Shown here: positions 44,548 to 52,964 of the stretch, in pieces
How positions within the stretch are numbered: the first letter of the stretch is position 1
Layout of the letters: each line of letters begins with the position of its first letter
Source of the DNA: an uncultured Prevotellaceae bacterium
Lineage (GTDB): Bacteria; Bacteroidota; Bacteroidia; Bacteroidales; Bacteroidaceae
NCBI GenBank assembly: GCA_902800495.1
Contig: CADCET010000002.1
Location: forward strand, 1 to 64,000
Length of the DNA: 64,000 nt
Direction of reading: 5' to 3'
Translations under genes and position numbers: made by a program
The notes under the pieces: generated by a model
The model's database searches: none
What the model saw: the letters and a program-made list of their open reading frames with translations, nothing else
What the model was told of the DNA's origin: nothing

Positions 44548-47409
44548 TTAATACTTTCTGTTGCTGTTATAGCACAACGGCGTGTCGATACCATGGACGG
44601 TCACGAAGGCCGAGGTCTCGATAGACTTGTAGCCATTCTTCTCAGATGTCGTGATGTCGCGGGCAATGAGGTTGGCATTGGCCGAAGAGGCATTGATGGT
44701 CACCTGAGTATTCGAGGCGTCCTTCACCGTGAGTTTGTTGTTACCGCCAGAGACGGTCAGCGTCTGGGCAATACCAATAGAGTTCGAACAGAATGTTGAA
44801 TAAGAAGGCTCCGGGGTCGTCAGCCCGGTTGCAGGATCATAGTTCTTGAAGTAGCGGTCGGCAAAGAGTGAGCTGTTCTGCGTGTGATAGCGTACGAAAC
44901 GCGTCATCTTGTCTAACATCTCCTTGACGTAGGCAGCAGCGTCTCTCTGACTGCTGAAGCCATACTGGTCGGCAACGCTCTCCCAGTTCTCGACAATGGC
45001 GAGCACCGTCTTCCAGGTGGGCAGGCCCATCGTCTGCTGGGCTTTGACCATAGCCTCGTATGTGGGTGCATATACCGTATAGTTATAGGCACTGAGCATA
45101 CCCCAGTTATTGTTATCGTCGATAATACGGTAGGCTTTCATCTTGGTCTTCTTCTGAGCCTCAGTCTCGCCACCGGTAAGAATGCCTGCGAAGGTGTAGA
45201 TATCCTCATTATTGAACTGGTAGCAGAAGTTCAGGAAGTGGTCGTATTCAGGTGCATTGACGTCGTAGTCGGCACTCTCGTCATAAAACTCCGGGCGCGA
45301 CAAGACTTGCTCCACGCTCTTGATGGTGGGCTGCAACGGATAGTCGAGACGGTAGACGGTACCGTTCTCAATCTTAGCGTCGGGGCTGTTGGCGTCGAAA
45401 GTCTGGGTGATGGTCGACCACTGCGAGGGGTCGTCCACCTGCAGGCCGCCTGCCACCTTGTCGCCGTCGACGACAATGACGCCGCCGTGCTTCGTCTTGT
45501 AATAGCGGTTGCCGTAGAGGCCGTACTGAGGACTGCCCTTACCCGTCTCCGTAGAGTCGGCCAGCACAACGGTGCAGTAGTCGAGGAAGTCCTTAATCTG
45601 GCTGTTGAAGTAGCCGGTCTCGATGTTGATGTCCTGCGCGCCGGCAGTCTCCACATACGAGCTGAGTTCATTGTAGGGTCCCGACTGGTAAATGTATTTC
45701 TTCACCAGCACATGGAAAGAGCCGTCGGCCTGTGGGTCGAAACGGAAGCGCAGGCCCTTCAGACCGTCGTCATCCTTCACCGACGTGGGGTCGATGATGA
45801 TGAACTGCGTCTCGTTGTCGGTGGGGACGAAGAGTCCGTAGCGGGCCTTCATCGAGAGCAGGTAGTAGTACATGTCGGCGCCGAGCTTCGAGGCTGTACC
45901 GGCAGTGGTCTGGTGGTCGTTGAGCATCTCGCCCATCGTGCGCATGTCCTTATATACAGAGGCCGGACCGAGGACTGAGTTATACAGCTTCGGACCGAAG
46001 AGCTTGTTCATCTTATAGATAACGCCATTGTTGGCAATGGTGACGTCGTAGTTGCCGTCGCTCTTGCGCTTGATGTCGTCACGAGTGACATCGAGGAACT
46101 CAAAGGCGTCGTTCTGCACTGTCGAGAACGTGCTGGGCACCGTCTTGGTCAGATAGGGCTTCATCACGTTGTTCAGGATGCTGGCGAAGATGGACGGGTC
46201 GTTATTGAAGACGGCATCAAGATGGGCATTGAGGTTGGCTGCGGTGATGTCGAGCGTCGGGTCGCCAAGGTTCTTCAGGATATAGGACGACTCGTTGAGG
46301 AAGTACTTCTCCACAGCCTCGTCGTCGGGAGCTAAGAATGCAGCAATCTCAGCCTCGTCATCGCTGGAGCCGCCCTTCAGCGTCGGGTTATAGTAGTTCC
46401 AGCCCGGATCGAAGTCGAGCAACTGGTTGTCGGCCACCGTGACGCCACGCAAAGGCTGCGACAGCTTGACGCGCTGCGAGTTCTTACTCAGATAGCGGAT
46501 GGAGAACACGGTGTCCTGACCGATGGTGCTCGAGGTCTCACGATACTGCTCCGTCAGCGTCAGGTCGGCTTCGGGGAAGCTGTAATAGTCCAGGATACGT
46601 GAGAGATAGTGGGTGTCGCTGCCCGAACGCAGAATCTCGGCCATATTGCCAGGATTGACGAGCACCTCGTCGAGCTGGTGTATATAGCCGTTCTGGCACA
46701 CGACGTCGCTCTTCACCACCTTGCGGTCGAAGACGTATGCATCGCCATCGACGTAGTCATGGCCGGTAAGTATCTTGAAGTCGCTGTCGGCACCTGTCAC
46801 GGTCATATTGTTTTTCAGCATATACTCACCGGTGAAGTGTACCATCGGGGCTACAGTATTGTCGAACACAGCGAACATGGAACGGCCTGCATTCTGGAAA
46901 CGCGAGTAATACTTGTTGTTGGCTGGCATAGCCTCGGGGGCGAACGGGGTCACAGCGTATGTGAGACGCATGTTCGTGGCGTGCTTCACCAACTGGCCCT
47001 GAAGCATAGAGCCCTGGGCATTCTGCTTGTTCGACAGTGTTCCGATGAGGATGGCATTGTCGAGCATCGTAGAGAACAGCAGTTCAGCCTTTTGTGAACG
47101 GGTCAGCTGCTCGTAGCTGCTGGCACCAAACTTGTTGTTTCCGCCTGCAAAGAATCTTGCAAAGGCTTCATCATTGGCTGGGAAGATCGTCTTACTACCA
47201 GTTTTGCTCAACACCTCCGCGTACCCCAAGTCGTCGATGAGCTTGCAGTAAGTCGTAAAAGACCCCTGAAGCTGTGAAGGTTGCTGAAGCTCTTTGTAGA
47301 TACTCTCGCCAAGCCAAGATGGCAATTCTCCTTCCGGCACCACATAGTCCTTCGTACAGGACCCCAGGCCTAAGCACAGAAGGGAAGCATACAAAAAGAG
47401 TTTTTTCAT
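44548..47409 (-). CDS. Fasciclin-domain lipoprotein 1, first gene of the PUL operon
   Basis: The 953-aa lipoprotein (lipidated C18, LGLGSC) has at least three FAS1-like regions: about 50-270 (YCKLIDDLGYAEVLSK, then TIFPANDEAFARFF), about 390-480 (FASILNNVMKPYLTK) and about 720-830 (YTVYAPTYEAMVKAQ). FAS1 domains mediate adhesion or ligand binding in many secreted proteins. As first gene of the operon, with the only clear promoter upstream (47494-47524), it probably sits on the surface with the SusCD complexes. It could bind the glycan, another surface protein or plant cell wall protein; sequence cannot decide. Confidence 0.85.
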   Translation of the reverse strand: MKKLFLYASLLCLGLGSCTKDYVVPEGELPSWLGESIYKELQQPSQLQGSFTTYCKLIDDLGYAEVLSKTGSKTIFPANDEAFARFFAGGNNKFGASSYEQLTRSQKAELLFSTMLDNAILIGTLSNKQNAQGSMLQGQLVKHATNMRLTYAVTPFAPEAMPANNKYYSRFQNAGRSMFAVFDNTVAPMVHFTGEYMLKNNMTVTGADSDFKILTGHDYVDGDAYVFDRKVVKSDVVCQNGYIHQLDEVLVNPGNMAEILRSGSDTHYLSRILDYYSFPEADLTLTEQYRETSSTIGQDTVFSIRYLSKNSQRVKLSQPLRGVTVADNQLLDFDPGWNYYNPTLKGGSSDDEAEIAAFLAPDDEAVEKYFLNESSYILKNLGDPTLDITAANLNAHLDAVFNNDPSIFASILNNVMKPYLTKTVPSTFSTVQNDAFEFLDVTRDDIKRKSDGNYDVTIANNGVIYKMNKLFGPKLYNSVLGPASVYKDMRTMGEMLNDHQTTAGTASKLGADMYYYLLSMKARYGLFVPTDNETQFIIIDPTSVKDDDGLKGLRFRFDPQADGSFHVLVKKYIYQSGPYNELSSYVETAGAQDINIETGYFNSQIKDFLDYCTVVLADSTETGKGSPQYGLYGNRYYKTKHGGVIVVDGDKVAGGLQVDDPSQWSTITQTFDANSPDAKIENGTVYRLDYPLQPTIKSVEQVLSRPEFYDESADYDVNAPEYDHFLNFCYQFNNEDIYTFAGILTGGETEAQKKTKMKAYRIIDDNNNWGMLSAYNYTVYAPTYEAMVKAQQTMGLPTWKTVLAIVENWESVADQYGFSSQRDAAAYVKEMLDKMTRFVRYHTQNSSLFADRYFKNYDPATGLTTPEPSYSTFCSNSIGIAQTLTVSGGNNKLTVKDASNTQVTINASSANANLIARDITTSEKNGYKSIETSAFVTVHGIDTPLCYNSNRKY

Positions 47410-47493
47410 AAAAGTTGTTTTAATTGTATATTAGTTCTTAATCTTAGCAGTTAGCATAGGGGTATAAAGCCCCCACTATTAGGTTTTTGGGCA

Positions 47494-47524
47494 CAAAGAT
47501 AATATAAAATTTACAAACGACAAA
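47494..47524 (-). promoter_or_regulatory. Promoter of the ten-gene PUL operon
   Basis: On the minus strand, TTTG (47521-47524), exactly 19 nt and TATCTTTG (47494-47501) form a textbook Bacteroidota promoter. It lies 84 nt before the fasciclin 1 ATG, which leaves room for a regulated leader. No other strong promoter was seen within the operon. Confidence 0.8.
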
Positions 47525-47695
47525 TAATTTTAAGACTAAAAACACGAATGAAGCAAAAAATGATTGTTAAATATCAAAAAAGGGGGTAAAACGCTATGAC
47601 TGCAAAACAACGATGTGCGACGAAAAAAAAAAATACTCATGATGATTTCTATGCCAGCGAGGAACTGAAGATGGAGCATGTATAAAATCCAAACA
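47525..47695. other. AT-rich gene-free stretch upstream of the PUL promoter
   Basis: It contains A-rich runs and no convincing gene. A regulator of the PUL would be expected to bind here, but I see no clear operator. Confidence 0.5.
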
Positions 47696-48012
47696 GGTGA
47701 CACCTCTTACACCTGGCACTTAACTCACTGATTTTCAATACAGAATTTTTATAAGTTGGTCGCACCAGTAGGCACACCAATGGTCGCACCACATCACGGC
47801 CTCTGGTAAAAATTTCACGCCTATATTTTTTCACGAGAGGCCGTGAGATTTTTCTCAGAGGCCGTGACGTTTTCACGAGAGGCCGTGACGTTTTTCGGGT
47901 TCAGGTGTCAGTGCCGGTGAGGGCATTGGTGCTACCACTGGTGCTACCACTGGTGCTACCATCCGCCGCCGCAACTGCCTGATAATCAGTAGCAGGTGTG
48001 CTGGGTGTCACC
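47696..48012. repeat. Modular phased-box repeat element, copy 3
   Basis: Tips GGTGACACC (47696-47704) and GGTGTCACC (48004-48012) start imperfect inverted repeats. The left 29 bp match the right end of copy 1; the right end matches the left end of copy 2 (CCAGCACACCTG type). It has CACGGCC boxes at 47795 and 47816 (the second degenerate), then reversed GGCCGTGA boxes at 47839, 47860 and 47881, all 21 bp apart, then three 12-bp boxes of TGGTGCTACCAC type (47925-47962). It lies just upstream of the PUL promoter. Confidence 0.85.
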
Positions 48013-48176
48013 AACTTTCGCCTTTTCGGCTGTAACGCGCGCGTACGCATGCGCGAGAATATGGCATTAAAAGTTACAACAGCCAGACCTTCGTGACGGC
48101 ATAAACTCGCGTATGACAAAAAAACGGTCAAACGAAAGGGGTAAATGAAAAAGCCCTGCCACCTGTTGAGAAAAAA
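48013..48176. other. Gene-free stretch with an alternating purine-pyrimidine run
   Basis: Bases 48035-48055 alternate purine and pyrimidine without a break, a possible Z-DNA former. A motif at 48128-48157 is shared with 3067-3097 downstream of repeat copy 1. No gene is supported. Confidence 0.5.
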
Positions 48177-48206
48177 ATCCCCTGCAGGACGCGTCCTGCA
48201 GGGGAT
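48177..48206 (-). terminator. Intrinsic terminator of the large secreted protein gene
   Basis: A perfect 30-bp palindrome (half-site ATCCCCTGCAGGACG) lies 24 nt after the stop and, on the minus strand, is followed by seven T residues: a strong rho-independent terminator. Confidence 0.9.
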
Positions 48207-48229
48207 AATATAGAAGAGAATAATTTACA

Positions 48230-51073
48230 TTACTTAATGATAACCTTCTTGCCATCGATGATGTAGAGACCGGGCTTCGAAGCCTTGCTCACCTGCACAC
48301 CGTTGAGGTTGTAGATAGCACCAGTCTTGGCGTTGACAGTGTTCACCTCACGGATACCGTCCACGAACGGATCGGTCTCACCTGCGAGGACACGCTCAAT
48401 CTTCAGGTTGTCGAACCAGCAGCGACGGGTAGCGAAAGTATTGTCATAGTTAGAATCCAGCACAAACTTTGCAGGAACACCTGCCAATGCGACCTCCTTA
48501 GAAGTAGCTGTACCATTAGGACTTGTGATGACGCAATACATCGAACCTCTGCCATAGTCCAGAATGACCTCAAAGTTAGTCTTCTGAATAACAGTTGCTG
48601 TCGGCTCGTCAGCATCGGCGGGAGAAGCATCGTTATACGAGCCACCAGACTTAGCCCAAACCTTACCCATCAAAGCATTCTTCTCGGCATCATCAGACAC
48701 GAACGGATTATAGGTAACAGTTCCCTGATAGAAATTATGGACGATACCACTAACGTTATTGTCCTCAGCATCCTTCAGATAGAAACCGATAGAGCGATTG
48801 TTAAGACCCTGGATGTAGAAGTCGCAAGAAACCTTCAGGATATTAGTACCCATAGAACCATTCTCTGTCGGATCGAAGTTCACAGTACCAGTACCATTAC
48901 CCACACGGAGGTAACCCTTCCACTTCTGCTCACCGTTATCCCAGTGACCCTGCTGATAAGGAGAATCGCCGGTTTCAGGAGCAGTAGTTGAGAAGTGAGA
49001 GAACTCCATAGCGCCAGCGGCACCAGAGATGCTATAGGTCTGTGTTTCAGCATCCTGCACTGCATCACTCTCGAAGTCGATATCAACAATCTTTGAAATA
49101 GCAGAAGCAGGAACAGTGGTCTTGTAGGTTTCTACAGCTTCTGCCAGTTCGGCGTTAGCGGCCTTAATGGCGGCAGCGTTCTCCTCGCTGTAGTCAGTAG
49201 CCTTCATCTGAGTCTGAACACCCTTTGCCTTGTCAATGGCTGCCTGAAGAGCGTCCTTGCCTGTTGCCTGGTTGTAAATACGAAGAGCGAGTGTGTTCTC
49301 GGCAGCATCGATAGCCGTCTGGATAGAGTTCAGCGTATCATTGACGGCCACGAACTTCTTGTTAGCAGCGAGGATATCCTTGACAGCCTCAACATAGACC
49401 TCGTAAACCATCAGGCCTTCCTCGGCGTTCTTGGTGTTGTTAGCCTTATTATAAGCATCCTCATCGAAGGTGGCAATGATTTCGTCCTGAGTCTTTTGCT
49501 CATAGGCAGCAATCTTGGTCTCGACAGTGTCTACGCACGCCTGCAGCGTGGACTTGCCCCAGAGATACTCGGCATTAGCAATATACTCGGCAGCCTTCGT
49601 CAGCTCGGTACGGCCAGTGGCAATCTGCTCGCGGACGTCGGCCTCATAGCTTAACTGCTTCTGGTTGTACTGGTTATCGTTCTTACCCCAAAGTGAAGCA
49701 TCCTTCAAGTATGTTACAGAACCATTCTTCAGACTCTTGTATGCATCCTTACAATAAGCCTTGAAACCGATCTCATAGGTACCAGACTCAGTAATCTTAG
49801 CTGCAATAGTAAACGGAGTGAAAAGAACAGCATTCAAATCCTTTTTCACAGAAACGATGGTATCAGGATCTGCGCCTTCGTTTACTTTCACGATATAGGC
49901 TACGCCATAAGCGACATCCCAACCGTCATTATTGGTCCATGAAGAAGAAGTAGCATCCTCACGCACAGCAGCATTACCCTCAATGCCAAACACGTATGAA
50001 CCGGGATCAAGTGTCTTCTGCATATACACACCCATAGGGCTGTCTACCTCATTCCAGTTCCATGCGCTGTTACCTGCATAGTGACCAAGATCAGGATATG
50101 CATTAAGATTCCAGAAAGCACGACCGGTAGTCGTAGCTGTCCAGTCACCATACTCGCTTATCTTCTGTACATTCTTGTCGATGAAGCCAGGCATTGTACC
50201 GTCATAGAGCCCCAAGTAGTTATAATTGTTACCAGCTAGATAGTCATCCATGTTAGCTTTGATGAACTCACCAAGAATTTCATTAGCAGTGTTCAACTGC
50301 TCATCAAGTTCAGCCTGACCAGACTCGTCACCGATAGCCTCAAGATTTGCTATTCCCTCATTCATAGCAAATTCATTAAGTAAGTCTTCAGACCATGCAT
50401 AGCAGTTCTTGTAAGCATTCATCTTCTCCAGCATAGCATCGCGCTGACGGAGGTCGGCATACTGCAGAGCGGGAGCAATCTGAAGGTCAGCAATCTCAAT
50501 GGTGGTAGCCATTGTGGTAAACGAGATGAAATAAGTACGGGCAGTACCGTCACCCACGATGGCATAGTTGAAGGTCTGCCATTCTTCGGTCAGTTCCTCG
50601 GCAGTGTTGGCAATCACCTCTCCTTCAGTAGAAGGATAGGTATAGGAACCAGCAGTATTGCCTGCTACCTTCACAAGGTTATCTTCTTTTTTATAACCAT
50701 CACCAGGAATCCTGATCTTGACATTGTCCAGGGGAGCGCCCTTCATCTTGAAACTCACCACATAAGACGAGCTGGGATCTGACGGTTCGAACTTGAAGTA
50801 CATACCCTGACCTGCAGTAGCAGAAAGACTCTGAACAGAGTTGATACCCTCAGCACAACCGTTACCATTGATGTTGAAGAGGTCAGCTAAGGTTACTCCC
50901 TCACCAATCGCCGTCCAACCGGTCATGTCCTGGAAAGAATTGTTTGCGTTCAGGTTAGCACCTGTGATCTGGAAGCGTCCCTGGGGGGTGTAGACGAACT
51001 CACCCTGCTCAAGAGCAAAGCCCGAGACTGCAACGCACAATGCCACGAAGGCAAAAAGTAAACGTTTTTTCAT
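48230..51073 (-). CDS. Large secreted multidomain protein of unknown function
   Basis: The 947-aa protein has a signal peptide (about 1-20) and looks like a surface or secreted multidomain protein. The N-terminal half is beta-rich with aromatic patches. Residues of about 470-640 are alanine-rich helices of the three-helix-bundle kind (AADTVETKIAAYEQK style). Residues 660-910 form a probable beta-sandwich with carbohydrate-binding features (IVDIDFESD near its start, WFDNLKIERV near its end). The C-terminus is a Prevotella secretion tail (IYNLNGVQV, then GLYIIDGKKVIIK). No catalytic motif is visible. It has its own promoter (51144-51151) and a strong terminator, so it is a single-gene unit. A glycan-binding or adhesin role is inferred. 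Confidence 0.7.
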   Translation of the reverse strand: MKKRLLFAFVALCVAVSGFALEQGEFVYTPQGRFQITGANLNANNSFQDMTGWTAIGEGVTLADLFNINGNGCAEGINSVQSLSATAGQGMYFKFEPSDPSSSYVVSFKMKGAPLDNVKIRIPGDGYKKEDNLVKVAGNTAGSYTYPSTEGEVIANTAEELTEEWQTFNYAIVGDGTARTYFISFTTMATTIEIADLQIAPALQYADLRQRDAMLEKMNAYKNCYAWSEDLLNEFAMNEGIANLEAIGDESGQAELDEQLNTANEILGEFIKANMDDYLAGNNYNYLGLYDGTMPGFIDKNVQKISEYGDWTATTTGRAFWNLNAYPDLGHYAGNSAWNWNEVDSPMGVYMQKTLDPGSYVFGIEGNAAVREDATSSSWTNNDGWDVAYGVAYIVKVNEGADPDTIVSVKKDLNAVLFTPFTIAAKITESGTYEIGFKAYCKDAYKSLKNGSVTYLKDASLWGKNDNQYNQKQLSYEADVREQIATGRTELTKAAEYIANAEYLWGKSTLQACVDTVETKIAAYEQKTQDEIIATFDEDAYNKANNTKNAEEGLMVYEVYVEAVKDILAANKKFVAVNDTLNSIQTAIDAAENTLALRIYNQATGKDALQAAIDKAKGVQTQMKATDYSEENAAAIKAANAELAEAVETYKTTVPASAISKIVDIDFESDAVQDAETQTYSISGAAGAMEFSHFSTTAPETGDSPYQQGHWDNGEQKWKGYLRVGNGTGTVNFDPTENGSMGTNILKVSCDFYIQGLNNRSIGFYLKDAEDNNVSGIVHNFYQGTVTYNPFVSDDAEKNALMGKVWAKSGGSYNDASPADADEPTATVIQKTNFEVILDYGRGSMYCVITSPNGTATSKEVALAGVPAKFVLDSNYDNTFATRRCWFDNLKIERVLAGETDPFVDGIREVNTVNAKTGAIYNLNGVQVSKASKPGLYIIDGKKVIIK

Positions 51074-51143
51074 ACTTCTAAAATTTTAGTTATTAATAGT
51101 TATAATAATTATGGTTTTTACGCATAATACGGGTTATCGGCTG

Positions 51144-51174
51144 CAAAGATAAGCATTTTATTGATTTACCGCAA
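51144..51174 (-). promoter_or_regulatory. Promoter of the large secreted protein gene
   Basis: On the minus strand, TTG (51172-51174), 20 nt and TATCTTTG (51144-51151), about 70 nt before the ATG. Confidence 0.7.
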
Positions 51175-51249
51175 GAAAAAGAGGGCAAGAAATTTGAAAA
51201 TCATCTGTGATTTTTGATTTTTCAATCTACGAGAAGAAATGATAGGCAA

Positions 51250-52839
51250 CTAACTGCCACAATCCGAGGAATCTGAGGGTTTTGTAATATGGCACTCATG
51301 CTGCTTGGTTTCACGGTCATAGTTGATGCCTACCAACAGCAAACTGTCAGCATACTGAGCCACCTTGGCCGGGTACTCCTTGCGCAGAATCTGGGAGATA
51401 GCCGTGTCGGCATCCTTGTTATACTTCAGTTCAATGACGATGGCGGGCGAGTCAACATTCTTACGGGGAATCAGCACCAGATCGGCAAAGCCCTTGCCCG
51501 TGGCCAGCTCACGGTGAATGACATAGTCGTTGTTGGCATAATAATAGGCTATGCTCAGCACGCAGGCTAACGAGTTTTCGTCGTTATAACTCAGAATACT
51601 GGTGTGCTCGTCGTGGGCCACGTCAATGCCGCGGGCTACGGCAGCCTCGTCACCGGCCAACGTGGCTTTCATGAGCTGTTTGGACTTCTCGATAGCCTCC
51701 GACACGTGTTTCCAACTGCTGCTTTTGATAGCATTGACCATCTCGCCGGCGACCTCCTTGTTGGGAATATAACACTCGCTCTCCCGCCAGTCGTAGGACA
51801 AATAGCCAAGATGAATGAGCACCGTCAGCACATCGTCCTTGGAACGGATGACGGACATGTCGTTCTGGAAACCCGTCGGGTCAACAGAACAGTGCTCGCC
51901 AGCCAGCATACTGATAACATCGTCCTTCAAGCCCTCATAATTCATCTGGATATAACGGGCAACGGCATCGTAGGCACCGGTGCCAGCCCAGAAACTGCGG
52001 CAGCGACGACTACTGAGAGCAGACATGACAGAATTGGGATTGAAGATAGACGTTTCGTCACCGATTTGATAGCCGTCGTACCATTTCTTCAAATCACAAA
52101 AATCGACCTGGTATTTCTCGGACAACGCTTTGACCTCATCCATAGTAAAGCCAAAATAAGGAGCCATATCTACAGGTTCTACCATCGAATACTCCTGGAA
52201 GTTATTAAGAGCCGACTCTGTCTTGTACTTCTTAATCGGCAGGATGCCCGTCATATAGACACCGGCAAACACACGGAAGGCATCGACGCTCTTGAACATA
52301 CGGCGAAGCCACCCCACGTAACGGTCCATAGCCTCGGTGCCAGAGGGAAACTCACGGCAGATGGCATCCCACTCGTCGATGATAAAGACAAACTGCGAAT
52401 GGGTAGCCTCATTCACGCGCAGAAGATAGCGCATCAGCGTATCACCGGACTCCGTAGGGACATCGGCAAACGCCTTGCTCACGTCGGCCAGCAACTCGGC
52501 ATCAATCCTGTCGACGATAGCGGCATCTTTCTCCTGCATGAAATTCGTCAGGTCGAGATAGATGACAGGATATTTGTTCAAGTACTTTTCGAACGAAGGG
52601 TCTTTGGCAATCTCCAAGTCGGCAAACAACGACCGGGAATCACACGACTGGTCGTAATAGGCATTCAGCATCTTGGCTGCCATAGACTTTCCGAAACGGC
52701 GACAGCGCGTCACGCAACTGAAACGGCGCTCCGTAAAGAGTGTGCCGTTGACGATGGAGATAAGTCCAGACTTATCGACATACTCTCCATTTCGTGCACT
52801 CTGGAAACCAGTATTGCCTATGTTGATATAATTGCCCAT
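51250..52839 (-). CDS. AAA-ATPase-like protein with PD-(D/E)XK nuclease domain
   Basis: The 529-aa cytoplasmic protein belongs to the AAA-ATPase-like family (PF09820) with a C-terminal PD-(D/E)XK domain (PF08011). The N-terminal part has a degenerate Walker A (RRFGKSM) and Walker B (FVFIIDEWD). The C-terminal part has the nuclease core D in FADLVLIPRK and E-x-K in IVIELKYNK. The family is expanded in Bacteroidota and its role is unknown. I start at 52839 (MGNYINIGN) because a promoter -7 box (52863-52870) lies inside the first codons of the longer frame, so those codons cannot be transcribed from it. It is unrelated to pectin use. Confidence 0.9.
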   Translation of the reverse strand: MGNYINIGNTGFQSARNGEYVDKSGLISIVNGTLFTERRFSCVTRCRRFGKSMAAKMLNAYYDQSCDSRSLFADLEIAKDPSFEKYLNKYPVIYLDLTNFMQEKDAAIVDRIDAELLADVSKAFADVPTESGDTLMRYLLRVNEATHSQFVFIIDEWDAICREFPSGTEAMDRYVGWLRRMFKSVDAFRVFAGVYMTGILPIKKYKTESALNNFQEYSMVEPVDMAPYFGFTMDEVKALSEKYQVDFCDLKKWYDGYQIGDETSIFNPNSVMSALSSRRCRSFWAGTGAYDAVARYIQMNYEGLKDDVISMLAGEHCSVDPTGFQNDMSVIRSKDDVLTVLIHLGYLSYDWRESECYIPNKEVAGEMVNAIKSSSWKHVSEAIEKSKQLMKATLAGDEAAVARGIDVAHDEHTSILSYNDENSLACVLSIAYYYANNDYVIHRELATGKGFADLVLIPRKNVDSPAIVIELKYNKDADTAISQILRKEYPAKVAQYADSLLLVGINYDRETKQHECHITKPSDSSDCGS

Positions 52840-52862
52840 ACGTAGTGCCAAGTAAGTTGCTG

Positions 52863-52894
52863 CAAAGATAGACATTTAAATTGTAACAACCAAA
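52863..52894 (-). promoter_or_regulatory. Promoter of the AAA-ATPase-like gene
   Basis: On the minus strand, TTTG (52891-52894), 20 nt and TATCTTTG (52863-52870), 24 nt before the chosen ATG. It decides the start codon. Confidence 0.7.
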
Positions 52895-52901
52895 TTTTTT
52901 G

Positions 52902-52934
52902 CAAAAAAAGAAAGAGGCTTGTCGGCCTCTTTCT
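52902..52934 (-). terminator. Intrinsic terminator of the PL11-repeat fusion gene
   Basis: On the minus strand, a 10-bp stem (AGAAAGAGGC and GCCTCTTTCT) with a 6-nt loop is followed by a run of T residues. It lies 31 nt after the stop. Confidence 0.85.
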
Positions 52935-52964
52935 CTGATAAATGAATGCGAGCAGTCATTTCGC

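Noticed and set aside
47596-47685. A 29-codon plus-strand frame upstream of the PUL
   Set aside because: It has no promoter box and a lysine-rich low-complexity content, and lies in AT-rich spacer DNA.
52840-52875. Upstream start of the AAA-ATPase-like protein
   Set aside because: A promoter -7 box sits within these codons, so they would not be transcribed.
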